Source of the DNA: Taklimakanibacter sp050251035 | GTDB taxonomy: Bacteria > Pseudomonadota > Alphaproteobacteria > Rhizobiales > Aestuariivirgaceae | Assembly (NCBI GenBank): GCA_050251035.1 | Contig: JBFWNN010000013.1 | Span: 37,061-101,060, forward strand | Direction of reading: 5' to 3' | Length of the DNA: 64,000 nt | Shown: positions 36,088 to 43,548 of the stretch, one piece after another | Layout of the letters: every line of letters starts with the position of its first letter | Position numbering within the stretch: the stretch's first letter is position 1 | Translations under genes and position numbers: made by a program | The notes under the pieces: model-generated | Seen by the model: only the letters and a program-made list of their open reading frames with translations | The model's database searches: none | What the model was told of the DNA's origin: nothing

Positions 36088-36396
36088 CTAGATTCCGCTG
36101 CCTTGCACGAGCAGCGGCGTTTCGTCCCAGGCGTCACCGGCCGCGAGAATGCAGGTGATGCCGCTCTGGTCCGTCACCAGCATGGTCCACGTGCCCTTGG
36201 GAGAGATATAGACTTCCATCATCGCCTTCTCATTGATGAGACCCAAGGCGCGGCGGTTCTCCTTGTATTTGCCGGCGAGCACCTTGACGATCTCGCCATG
36301 CGGGCCGCAGCGGCCCTGGGCTTCGACGGGGGAAGCGAGGCCGGTAAAGAGCGTGCCGATCATGAGGGCGCACGCAAGCCCTGATGTCTTGCGCAT
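36088..36396 (-). CDS. Small secreted two-cysteine protein, paralogue 2
   Basis: This 102-residue protein has the same length and cysteine positions (C30 and C82) as its neighbour at 35644-35952 and shares the 15-residue block LGLINEKAMMEVYIS, so the pair is a tandem duplication. A signal peptide (LACALMIGTLFTGLASPVEAQ) precedes GRCGPHGEIVKVL. ATG 36396 follows GGAG by 8 nt. It is divergent from folE. No domain of known function was recognised. Confidence 0.75.
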   Translation of the reverse strand: MRKTSGLACALMIGTLFTGLASPVEAQGRCGPHGEIVKVLAGKYKENRRALGLINEKAMMEVYISPKGTWTMLVTDQSGITCILAAGDAWDETPLLVQGSGI

Positions 36397-36496
36397 TGTG
36401 ATCTCCAGGTTTGCATCGTGGATGATGCAGATCATGAACTTACGCCGGCCTGGGGCAATCACCTCTGAACGTGCCGTTCATCTCTCCTTCATGCGG

Positions 36497-36526
36497 CGCG
36501 GAACCAAATCCGCCGAGCGGCATCTA
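36497..36526 (+). promoter_or_regulatory. ECF-type promoter element upstream of folE
   Basis: CGGAAC (36497-36502), 16 nt, CATCTAAT (36519-36526). The same -35, identical 16-nt spacing and near-identical extended -10 (GCGGCATCYAAT) occur before the ECF sigma gene and the DUF4142 gene. It ends 28 nt before the chosen folE start. Confidence 0.7.
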
Positions 36527-36554
36527 ATCCCTGTTTGTCACGATGGAGCCGCCG

Positions 36555-37178
36555 ATGGATATGCCTGTCAAAGTCTCGAGCCTGCCGGAAGAAGAAATGC
36601 TTGCCGATGAGACGCGGCCGACGCGCGCCGAAGCCGAAGCCGCCGTCCGCACGCTCATCCGCTGGGCCGGCGACAACCCGGCACGCCCGGGCTTGCGCGA
36701 AACTCCTGCGCGTGTGGTGCGGGCCTATGAAGAGTGGTTCGGCGGCTATGACGGAGATCCCACCGCCCTGCTCGACCGAACCTTCGACGAGACCGGCAAT
36801 TACGACCAGATGGTCGAGCTGCAGGACATACCTTTTCATTCCGTCTGCGAGCATCACATGGCGGCGATCACCGGCAAGGCGCATGTCGCCTATCTGCCGG
36901 GAGACCGCGTGGTCGGTATCTCGAAGCTGGCCCGGCTGGTCGATGCCTGCGCGCGGCGATTGCAGATCCAGGAGCGCCTGACGGCCGACATCGCCTCGGC
37001 CATCGACCGCGCCCTCCATCCGCGCGGGGTCGCCGTCCTCTTGGTCGCCGAGCATGGCTGCATGACGTCGCGCGGCATCCGCGCCCATGGCAGCCGCATG
37101 GTGACGCGCTGCATGCTGGGGGCCTTCCAGGACGATGCCGCCCTGCGAGGGGAGTTTCTGTCTTCGCTCGGCCGATGA
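36555..37178 (+). CDS. folE: GTP cyclohydrolase I
   Basis: The 207-residue enzyme has the zinc ligands C98 and H101 (HSVCEHHMAA) and C169 (AEHGCMTSRG), plus GISKLARLVDACARRLQIQERLT. It converts GTP to 7,8-dihydroneopterin triphosphate, the entry to folate and pterin cofactors. ATG 36555 is preferred because GGAG lies 6 nt before it; an in-frame ATG at 36543 overlaps that site. An ECF-type promoter lies directly upstream, so expression is probably linked to the sigma factor encoded 54 nt downstream. Confidence 0.94.
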   Translation: MDMPVKVSSLPEEEMLADETRPTRAEAEAAVRTLIRWAGDNPARPGLRETPARVVRAYEEWFGGYDGDPTALLDRTFDETGNYDQMVELQDIPFHSVCEHHMAAITGKAHVAYLPGDRVVGISKLARLVDACARRLQIQERLTADIASAIDRALHPRGVAVLLVAEHGCMTSRGIRAHGSRMVTRCMLGAFQDDAALRGEFLSSLGR

Positions 37179-37186
37179 CGTTTTCC

Positions 37187-37216
37187 GGGAACCTTTTCCA
37201 CCCGGCGGCATCCAAT
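37187..37216 (+). promoter_or_regulatory. ECF-type promoter element upstream of the sigma factor gene
   Basis: GGGAAC (37187-37192), 16 nt, CATCCAAT (37209-37216), 15 nt before the sigma ATG and overlapping the end of the folE intergenic region. The close match to the elements at 36497 and 37918 indicates autoregulation. The 5' leader would be very short but still contains AAGGAGAG. Confidence 0.75.
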
Positions 37217-37231
37217 GGTAAGGAGAGCATC

Positions 37232-37912
37232 ATGCCGCAACTGCAACCGGACATCACCGCCTTTGACGACATGGAGCTGGCCTTGCGGGCCCAGCGCCGC
37301 GACGCCGGCGCCTTCCGCGCCATCATCCGCAAGCACAATCAGAAGCTCTATCGCCTCGCCCGCAGCATCCTGCGCAATGACAACGAGGCGGAGGACGTCG
37401 TCCAGGAGACCTATGTGACCGCCTTCGCCCATCTCGCGTCCTTTCGCGGCGAGGCGTCGCTGGCGACCTGGCTGTCGCGCATCGCCATCAACGAGGCTCT
37501 CGGCCGCTTGCGCCGCAGGCGCCGTGCCGCCGCGGTCATCGCCGCCGAGCCCGTCGGCGATGCGCACATCATTCCGTTTCCGCTCGCGGCGAGCGGCGAC
37601 GACCCGGAACGCGCCATGGCACAGAGACAGATCCTGAGGCTCGTCGAGCAGGCGACCGACACGCTTCCCGATACTTATCGCACCGTGTTCGTCGCCCGTG
37701 TGATCGAGGGCTTGAGCACCGAGGAGACGGCCGATCTGCTAGGGCTCAAGCCGCAGACGGTGAAGACGCGATTGCATCGCGCCCGCGAGCTGGTGCGCAA
37801 GCAGATCGACGCGCAGATCGGCCCCATCATGCTCGATGCCTTTCCCTTCGCGGGACGGCGTTGCGAACGCCTGACCGCCGCCGTGCTGCGGCGGCTCGGC
37901 CTTCCCGAATAA
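37232..37912 (+). CDS. ECF-family RNA polymerase sigma factor
   Basis: The 226-residue protein has sigma region 2 (FRAIIRKHNQKLYRLARSIL, NDNEAEDVVQETYVTAFAHL, FRGEASLATWLSRIAINEAL) and region 4 (LPDTYRTVFVARVIEGLSTEETADLLGLKPQTVKTRLHRARELV), joined by a linker near residues 110-140. ATG 37232 follows AAGGAGAG. No anti-sigma gene (zinc-finger, membrane or NepR-like) lies beside it, which is unusual for an ECF factor. A GGGAAC-N16-CATCCAAT element in front of the gene and of two neighbours suggests it directs its own regulon. Confidence 0.92.
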   Translation: MPQLQPDITAFDDMELALRAQRRDAGAFRAIIRKHNQKLYRLARSILRNDNEAEDVVQETYVTAFAHLASFRGEASLATWLSRIAINEALGRLRRRRRAAAVIAAEPVGDAHIIPFPLAASGDDPERAMAQRQILRLVEQATDTLPDTYRTVFVARVIEGLSTEETADLLGLKPQTVKTRLHRARELVRKQIDAQIGPIMLDAFPFAGRRCERLTAAVLRRLGLPE

Positions 37913-37917
37913 TCAGC

Positions 37918-37947
37918 GGGAACGTTTCCGCGGCTGCGGCATCCAAT
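37918..37947 (+). promoter_or_regulatory. ECF-type promoter element upstream of the DUF4142 gene
   Basis: GGGAAC (37918-37923), 16 nt, CATCCAAT (37940-37947), located directly after the sigma factor stop and 43 nt before the DUF4142 start. It has the same -35 and -10 as the sigma gene's own promoter. Confidence 0.75.
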
Positions 37948-37990
37948 CATCGTCAGACTTTCGACGACAACAGAACGAAGGAGATACTCC

Positions 37991-38515
37991 ATGCATGCTC
38001 GCGTGATCGCGGCACTCGCCGCTCTATGTCTCATCGGTGCCGCACCAGAGGCCTGGGCCGCCGACAAGCCGAGCGATCCCCAGATCGCCCATATCGCCTA
38101 TACCGCCGGCGTGATCGACATCGAGGCGGCTAAGCAGGCCATCGCCAAGTCCAAGAACAAGGACGTCGTCGCCTTCGCCGAGGACATGGTGCGCGACCAC
38201 GAGGAGGTCAACAAGCTGGCGCTGGCGCTCGTGAAGAAGCTCAATGTCACGCCCGAAGACAACGCCACCAGCCAGGCGCTGACCAAAGCCGCGGCCGACA
38301 CGCGCGGCAAGCTCGCGGGGCTCGACGGTGCCACGTTCGACAAGGCCTATGTCGACAACGAAGTCGCCTATCATAAGCAGGTGAACGGCGCGCTCGAGAC
38401 TCTGCTCATCCCGTCCGCCGGCAATGGCGAGCTCAAGAGCCTGCTCGAGACCGGCCTCAAGATCTTCCAGGGTCATCAGCAGCATGCCGAACATGTCGCG
38501 AGCGCGCTCAAATAG
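37991..38515 (+). CDS. DUF4142 periplasmic protein
   Basis: The 174-residue protein has a signal peptide (MHARVIAALAALCLIGAAPEAWA, cleavage before ADKP) and a helical DUF4142 domain. Visible features are IAYTAGVIDIEAAKQAIAKSKNKDVVAFAEDMVRDHEEVN and, at the C-terminus, GHQQHAEHVASALK. The repeated histidine- and glutamate-rich helices resemble ferritin-like four-helix bundles, but metal binding is unproven. An ECF-type promoter precedes it and a good GAAGGAGA lies before ATG 37991. Family members are often stress-induced in Rhizobiales. Confidence 0.88.
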   Translation: MHARVIAALAALCLIGAAPEAWAADKPSDPQIAHIAYTAGVIDIEAAKQAIAKSKNKDVVAFAEDMVRDHEEVNKLALALVKKLNVTPEDNATSQALTKAAADTRGKLAGLDGATFDKAYVDNEVAYHKQVNGALETLLIPSAGNGELKSLLETGLKIFQGHQQHAEHVASALK

Positions 38516-38556
38516 CCGAAAAGTGGAGGCCGGTTTTCGGATAATCCGATGCGCAA
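38516..38556. repeat. Dispersed CCGAAAAGTGG repeat reaching into the cupredoxin start
   Basis: CCGAAAA (38516-38522) pairs with TTTTCGG (38534-38540) around GTGGAGGCCGG, and the element continues as ATAATCCGATGCGCAAAA. Copies with the same order occur at about 15045-15065, 15151-15195 and, inverted, 40206-40255. The ATGCGCAAAA end supplies the apparent start codon of the cupredoxin gene. Confidence 0.75.
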
Positions 38557-38887
38557 AATAAACCTCATTCTCTCGCGCCGGCGCCTGCTGATGACGGCCG
38601 TGCTGGCGCTTCCCATCGACGCCGGCGCGGCCAGGGCGCAAACGCTCCGCGTCACAATCGACAAGATGGCCTTCTCGCCGGCCGAGCTCACGGCGAAGGC
38701 CGGCGACACGATCGAATGGATCAACAATGACGTCTTCGCGCACACCGCCACGGTGAAAGGCGGCTTCGAGGTCATGCTGCCGCCGAAAAAATCAGGCAGC
38801 GTGGTCGTGGAGACGGCGGGGACGATCGATTATTACTGCCGCTTTCATCCCAACATGAAGGGCCGTATCGCCGTGTCGGGGCCTTAG
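38549..38887 (+). CDS. Cupredoxin-family copper protein with Tat-like signal
   Basis: The 112-residue protein has an N-terminal SRRRLLMTAVLALP segment that fits a twin-arginine signal, then a plastocyanin/pseudoazurin-like fold with copper ligands H65 (FAHTAT), C97 and H100 (YYCRFHPNM) and M103. It would carry electrons in, or protect, the periplasm. It lies 33 nt after the DUF4142 gene and probably shares its ECF promoter. The start codon lies inside a dispersed repeat; translation could instead begin at ATG 38591, which would remove the arginines. Confidence 0.85.
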   Translation: MRKINLILSRRRLLMTAVLALPIDAGAARAQTLRVTIDKMAFSPAELTAKAGDTIEWINNDVFAHTATVKGGFEVMLPPKKSGSVVVETAGTIDYYCRFHPNMKGRIAVSGP

Positions 38888-39016
38888 CCATTGTGGCTCG
38901 AGGGGCGTCATAATCTCGTCCGATGACGCAAGAGTGTTCACTATTCATTAGACGTGGAGCCCGGCATCCCCTAACCTCCTTATTTATAGGCGAATGCGAT
39001 TTCGCCCCATTGGCCT

Positions 39017-39050
39017 CCGACGCCCGCCCGAGCAACCGGACGGGCGTCGG
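39017..39050 (+). promoter_or_regulatory. Strong stem-loop in the leader region of the desaturase gene
   Basis: CCGACGCCCG (39017-39026) and CGGGCGTCGG (39041-39050) form a perfect 10-bp stem around a 14-nt loop, 88 nt before the desaturase start. There is no U-tract. A weaker dyad GCGTCAT/ATGACGC lies at 38905-38929 just after the cupredoxin gene. Either may act in transcript processing. Apart from these, 38888-39138 shows nothing I recognise. Confidence 0.45.
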
Positions 39051-39138
39051 TCAATATCGGGGAACGACTCCAACCGATGGAAACAGTCAGCGGCGCGGAA
39101 CACCTGTTCAGCCCGTTCCAGTCGGCCAGGAGCTTGCC

Positions 39139-40164
39139 ATGCTTGAACAATCCCGGAATGCCGGCGCCGCGCCCGATTCCCGCCGGCTCATGAAAGAGCT
39201 TGCTCTTTATCGCGAACCCGACAGCAGGCGCAGCCTGTTCGAGCTGGTGGTCACCGTTTTGCCATTCCTTTTCACCTGGTTTCTCATATGGGCTGCGGTC
39301 GAGTCGGGCTATTGGATCGGCCTGCTTCTCTGCGTGCCGGCGGCGGGCTTCCTCGTCCGGCTCTTCCTGATCCAGCATGATTGCGGTCATGGTTCGTTTT
39401 TCCGCCATCGGCTCACCAATGACTGGGTGGGACGTGTCCTCGGCGTGGTGACGCTGACGCCTTATGATTACTGGCGGCACTCCCATGCCTTGCATCATGC
39501 CAGCTCGGGCAATCTCGATCATCGCGGTATCGGCGACATCGACACCTTGACGGTGGAGGAATTCAAGGCCCGGACACCGTGGCGCCAGCGCCTCTATCGT
39601 CTGTACCGGCATCCGATCGTCATGTTCGGCATAGGGCCGGCCTATCTCTTCCTCTTCCGCCACCGGCTGCCGATGGGCCTGATGCGCAGCGGCTGGCGGC
39701 CCTGGGTGAGCGCCATGGCGACGAATGCCGCGATCGCGGTCCTGGCTGCCGCGGCCATCTGGCTGGTGGGCCTGGGTCCGTTCCTGCTGGTGCATCTGCC
39801 GATCACGCTTCTTGCGGCTGCAATCGGCGTCTGGCTGTTCTATGTGCAGCACCAGTTCGAGGAGACCTTCTGGGAGCATGACGGCGACTGGAGCTTTCAC
39901 GAGGCGGCGCTGCATGGCAGCTCGCACTATGATTTGCCTCCCATACTGCGCTGGTTCACCGCCAATATCGGCGTGCATCACGTTCACCACCTGTCGAGCC
40001 GGATTCCCTATTACCGACTGCCGGAGGTCCTGCGCGACCGTCCGGAGCTTCAGGATGTCGGTCGTCTCACCTTGCTTGAAAGCATGCGGTCGGTGCGACT
40101 CGTGCTGTGGGACAAGAAGAAGCGGCGCCTGGTCTCCTTCCGAGAAGCCCTTCAGGCCGCCTAG
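39139..40164 (+). CDS. Membrane fatty acid desaturase
   Basis: The 341-residue protein has several membrane spans (FELVVTVLPFLFTWFLIWAAV; later YWIGLLLCVPAAGFLV; AIAVLAAAAIWLVGLGPFLLV) and the three histidine boxes of the acyl-lipid desaturases: HDCGH (80-84), HSHALHH (114-120) and HHVHH near residue 280. It would introduce a double bond into membrane acyl chains using a di-iron centre. ATG 39139 has AGGAG 8 nt upstream; the longer frame from 38923 runs through the stem-loop region and is unlikely to be translated. Confidence 0.9.
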   Translation: MLEQSRNAGAAPDSRRLMKELALYREPDSRRSLFELVVTVLPFLFTWFLIWAAVESGYWIGLLLCVPAAGFLVRLFLIQHDCGHGSFFRHRLTNDWVGRVLGVVTLTPYDYWRHSHALHHASSGNLDHRGIGDIDTLTVEEFKARTPWRQRLYRLYRHPIVMFGIGPAYLFLFRHRLPMGLMRSGWRPWVSAMATNAAIAVLAAAAIWLVGLGPFLLVHLPITLLAAAIGVWLFYVQHQFEETFWEHDGDWSFHEAALHGSSHYDLPPILRWFTANIGVHHVHHLSSRIPYYRLPEVLRDRPELQDVGRLTLLESMRSVRLVLWDKKKRRLVSFREALQAA

Positions 40165-40205
40165 AGCTCTACATCGAGTCGCCCTCGCGCTTTATCTTTT
40201 TGATT

Positions 40206-40255
40206 GCGCATGATCTTCTCGGAAAACCGGATTCCACTTTTTCCAGATCATGCGC
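40206..40255. terminator. Bidirectional hairpin between desaturase and kdd (repeat-derived)
   Basis: Perfect 11-bp arms GCGCATGATCT (40206-40216) and AGATCATGCGC (40245-40255) enclose TCGGAAAACCGGATTCCACTTTTTCC, the inverted form of the dispersed CCGAAAAGTGG repeat. It fills the 94-nt convergent gap, with its end 3 nt from the kdd stop, and probably terminates both transcripts. Confidence 0.65.
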
Positions 40256-40258
40256 TAG

Positions 40259-41287
40259 TCAAGCGAACCTTCGCTCGAGGCACGTTCTCAGGGCGGGGTT
40301 GCGGCGGACCACGTCGAAGCCGAAGGCGATGCAGCCTTCGGCGAATCCGTTGCCGATCATCATGTCGATATCCTTGCCGGCACCTTCCGCGCTCAACGCC
40401 GCGACCTGGAACGATGTCGCCATGCCGAAGAAAAAGATGCGCCCGCGCTGGCGAGTCGAGAGAATGGTCGCGACTTCCGTGCCGCCGACATTGGTGACGT
40501 TCACCGCGAAGTCGAAAAGACGCCCACCGCTCGCCGCCTGCGCCAACCGATAGGTTGCAATGGGGTCGGTCAGGTCGGCGGCGATGAGCTCGTCAACGAC
40601 GCCGAGCGCCGCCATTTCCGCGAGCGACCGTTCGTCCACATCGAAGCCGACGATGCGTCCTTCCGGACCGATCGCTTCGCGGGCCGCGACCGCCGAAACA
40701 AGCCCGGCCTTGCCGGCGCCCATGATGGCGACCGACTGGCCCCGTTCGAGCGACCGGTGAACGGTGGTCGGCGCGCCGCAGACATCGATCACGCCGACGG
40801 CGAGGGAAACGGGAAAATCGTCGGGTATCAGCCCGATATTGGCGCTTTCGAACAGCACGGCCTTGCCGCTGGCGCGCACCTGCGTGGTGGCGATGTCGAC
40901 ATGCTCGATGCGGTCCAGGATGAGGGGGATCAGCGACAACGATATGCTGGGGCACACCAGCTGGCCCACTTTCAGATGGTGCGCCGGATGATCGGGACCG
41001 ATCTCGAGCACCCGGCCGACCACGACGCCGCCCGAGCCGGTGACCGGATTGTGCATCTTGCCGCGCGTGCCGACGATATCGAGGATCCGTTGCGCCACGC
41101 TCTCGGCCCTGCCGCCCGCCTCGGTCGCCAGCTGGCGCATGCTGGAGGAATCGAGGTTGAGGAACTCGACCGCGAGCAGGATCTCGTTGGACCAGATGTC
41201 GCTCGAAGCATCGATCTCCCGGGCCGGCTGCGGCATGCCGCCATTGGCGCGGTGTGATCCGAATATACAGCCTTTCATCGAGCGCAT
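40259..41287 (-). CDS. kdd: L-erythro-3,5-diaminohexanoate dehydrogenase family protein
   Basis: The 342-residue NAD(P)-dependent enzyme has the Kdd-type block GTRGKMHNPVTGSGG (about 72-86) and a Rossmann motif VAIMGAGKAGLVSAVAARE (about 187-205). In lysine fermentation Kdd oxidatively removes the 3-amino group of 3,5-diaminohexanoate to give a 3-oxo acid, which a BKACE enzyme then cleaves. A BKACE gene is present in the divergent operon at 50720. No lysine aminomutase genes are visible, so the natural substrate may be another beta-amino acid. It is the last gene of the ABC importer operon (12 nt after the ATPase). ATG 41278 is an alternative start. Confidence 0.82.
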   Translation of the reverse strand: MRSMKGCIFGSHRANGGMPQPAREIDASSDIWSNEILLAVEFLNLDSSSMRQLATEAGGRAESVAQRILDIVGTRGKMHNPVTGSGGVVVGRVLEIGPDHPAHHLKVGQLVCPSISLSLIPLILDRIEHVDIATTQVRASGKAVLFESANIGLIPDDFPVSLAVGVIDVCGAPTTVHRSLERGQSVAIMGAGKAGLVSAVAAREAIGPEGRIVGFDVDERSLAEMAALGVVDELIAADLTDPIATYRLAQAASGGRLFDFAVNVTNVGGTEVATILSTRQRGRIFFFGMATSFQVAALSAEGAGKDIDMMIGNGFAEGCIAFGFDVVRRNPALRTCLERRFA

Positions 41288-41299
41288 GGCGAGTCCCGT

Positions 41300-42067
41300 C
41301 TATTTGAGGATGCTGGCGAGGAAGGCGCGTATCCGCGGCTCCTCGATGCCGCCGAAGAACACGTCCGGCGGCTCGTCGCAGACGATGCGCCCCCGGTCCA
41401 TGAAGACGACGCGGTCCGCGACCTGGCGCGCGAATCCCATCTCGTGCGTGACGACCAGCATCGTGGTCCGCGTCGCCGCCAGCTCGCGCATGATGTCGAG
41501 CACCTCGCCGACCGATTCCGGGTCGAGCGAGGACGTCGGCTCGTCGAAAAGCAGGATGGCGGGCTCCATCGCCAGCGCGCGGGCGATCGCGACCCGCTGC
41601 TGCTGGCCGCCGGAAAGCTGGGTCGGATATTTGTCGATCTGATCGCTCATCCGCACGCGCGCAAGCAGCGCCTCGGCCCGCTTGTCCGCCGCCGCGCGCG
41701 ACAGCTTCAGCGCCCGGCGCGGCGCCAGAGTCAGGTTTCGCCTTACGGTCATGTGCGGAAAGAGGTTGAAGCTCTGGAAGACCATGCCGGCGCTGCGCCG
41801 CACCTGCCGGAGGTCTTTCGCCGCGCCGGAGACGCTGATCCCGGCGACCTCGATGCTGCCCGATTCGATCGGCTCGAGCCCGTTGATGGCGCGCAGCAGC
41901 GTCGATTTTCCGCTGCCCGACGGACCGATGATGCAAATGACCTCGCCGCGCCCGACGTCGAGCGAGAGGGAATCGAGCACCGTCACGCTGCCGAAGCGCT
42001 TACGCACCGATCTGCAGCTGAGCACTGGACCGGCGGCGCCCGCTTCGGCCAGGTCCGCCGCCGTCAT
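41300..42067 (-). CDS. Polar amino acid ABC transporter ATP-binding protein
   Basis: The 255-residue ATPase has Walker A IIGPSGSGKSTLL, Q-loop VFQSFNLFPHM, signature LSGGQQQRVAIARAL, Walker B ILLFDEPTSSLDPE and H-loop VTHEMGFA. The LSGGQQQR signature and short length are those of the HisP/GlnQ group. ATG 42067 overlaps the permease stop by 4 nt. It powers the importer whose other parts lie directly upstream. Confidence 0.94.
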   Translation of the reverse strand: MTAADLAEAGAAGPVLSCRSVRKRFGSVTVLDSLSLDVGRGEVICIIGPSGSGKSTLLRAINGLEPIESGSIEVAGISVSGAAKDLRQVRRSAGMVFQSFNLFPHMTVRRNLTLAPRRALKLSRAAADKRAEALLARVRMSDQIDKYPTQLSGGQQQRVAIARALAMEPAILLFDEPTSSLDPESVGEVLDIMRELAATRTTMLVVTHEMGFARQVADRVVFMDRGRIVCDEPPDVFFGGIEEPRIRAFLASILK

Positions 42068-42723
42068 TTGCGCACCTGCCGGCGCCGCTCGATTCGCTGC
42101 GAAATCATGCTGAGCGGAAAGATGACGCAGAAATACATGATGCCGACGGCGGTATAGATCTCGAAATACTTGTAGGTGGTCGCCGAGAGCGTCATGGCGC
42201 GGTAGAACAGTTCCCCGAGCCCGATCGCCGAGACGAGGGCCGAGTTCTTGAGCAGGATGGTGACGAAGCCGATGACGGTCGGCAGCATGGTCATCACCGC
42301 CTGGGGCGCGATGATGTGGCGCAATCGGCGATAGGGCTTGAGACCGAGCGCCCGGGCGGCCTCGAGCTGGCCGCGCGGCACGGAGGCGACGCCGCTCCGG
42401 AAGATCTCCGTGAGATAGGCCCCGGCCACCAGCGCCAGCGCCAGGAGGCCGCTGCCCAGCGGCGACAGGCGCACATTGAGGACGAGCGGTCCGCAGAAAT
42501 AGATCCAGAAGATGAGAACCGTCTCCGGCAGGCTGCGGAAGATGCCGACATAGGCATGCGCCAGCCACGACAGGGGACCGCGCCCGAGGAGCTTGCCGTA
42601 GCATCCGACGATGCCGATGACGATGCCGATCAGCAGGGAGCCGCCGACCAGCAGGAGCGTCACGCCCAGTCCCTCGAAGAGGATCGGAATCGCCTTGAAC
42701 ACGAAGGCTGTGTCGAAGTTCAC
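42064..42723 (-). CDS. Polar amino acid ABC transporter permease (second)
   Basis: The 219-residue protein from GTG 42723 starts VNFDTAFVFKAIPILFEGLG, has about five membrane spans and the HisMQ-type coupling loop LTEIFRSGVASVPRGQLEAARALGL (about 104-128). The GTG overlaps the stop of the other permease by 4 nt (GTGA). The longer open frame continuing upstream is a shadow of that neighbouring gene. Confidence 0.92.
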   Translation of the reverse strand: MNFDTAFVFKAIPILFEGLGVTLLLVGGSLLIGIVIGIVGCYGKLLGRGPLSWLAHAYVGIFRSLPETVLIFWIYFCGPLVLNVRLSPLGSGLLALALVAGAYLTEIFRSGVASVPRGQLEAARALGLKPYRRLRHIIAPQAVMTMLPTVIGFVTILLKNSALVSAIGLGELFYRAMTLSATTYKYFEIYTAVGIMYFCVIFPLSMISQRIERRRQVRK

Positions 42724-43535
42724 GAGCGCCTCTCCGACTTGGCGTAGACGGCCTCGAGCCGGTAGGTGAGGGTCGAAAAGACATAGCCGAGAACGAGATA
42801 GATGAGGCCGATGAGCGTCAGAGTCTCGATCGGCTTGAAAGTATGATTGGCCACGCGGACGCCGACCGTCATCAGTTCGCCGACGGCGAGAAGAGCGAGG
42901 ACGGCGCTGGCCTTGAAATAGCCGATGGCGATGTTGGCGAGGGGAGGAATGATGATCTTGAGGGTCTGGGGAAGGATGACCTCGCCCCACTTGCTCCATC
43001 CCGGCACGCCGAGCGCATCGGCAGCCTCCCATTGTCCGCGCGGGATCGCCTGGATGCCGGTCCGCGCCACGTCGGCGAGATAGGCGCTGGACTGCAGCGT
43101 CATGGCGATGAGCCCGGACTGGAAGACCGTCGTCATGTGTCCGGTGAACAGCGGCAGGGCGTAATGGATCCAGAAGAGCTGCAGGACCAGCGGCGTGTTG
43201 CGCAGCACCTCGACATAGGCGATGGTGAGCGCGCGCACCGGCCACAGCGGCGCACGCATGCCGGCCGCCAGGATGAACCCAGCCGGCAGTCCGATCGCCA
43301 TTGCGGTGGATGTCAGGATGACGGTGTTGAGGAGGCCATGGAGCAACGCCCAGCGGTAGGGCCACAGGAAGCCGAATTCGAGCTCGGAGACGAAGCTCCA
43401 GCGGATCGACAGGGCGACCCAGAGGAGGATGCCGCCGGCGAGCACCGCCGGCAGCACATGTGTCCACAGAGAGTCGCGCAGAACCTTCCGCGGGGATGCG
43501 GCGGAGCTCAAATCCGGCGGGGCTCGCGACGTCAC
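42720..43535 (-). CDS. Polar amino acid ABC transporter permease (first)
   Basis: The 271-residue membrane protein has a cytoplasmic N-terminus, a first span HVLPAVLAGGILLWVALSI, further spans and the coupling loop LADVARTGIQAIPRGQWEAADALG (about 154-177), diagnostic of the HisM/GlnP family. A typical substrate would be an amino acid or opine. It follows the binding-protein gene by 13 nt. Confidence 0.93.
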   Translation of the reverse strand: MTSRAPPDLSSAASPRKVLRDSLWTHVLPAVLAGGILLWVALSIRWSFVSELEFGFLWPYRWALLHGLLNTVILTSTAMAIGLPAGFILAAGMRAPLWPVRALTIAYVEVLRNTPLVLQLFWIHYALPLFTGHMTTVFQSGLIAMTLQSSAYLADVARTGIQAIPRGQWEAADALGVPGWSKWGEVILPQTLKIIIPPLANIAIGYFKASAVLALLAVGELMTVGVRVANHTFKPIETLTLIGLIYLVLGYVFSTLTYRLEAVYAKSERRS

Positions 43536-43548
43536 GGCCGGGCGCCCG

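Noticed and set aside
38923..39138. N-terminal extension of the desaturase
   Set aside because: The frame is open to 38923, but it passes through a stem-loop and lacks family similarity; ATG 39139 has a proper ribosome-binding site.
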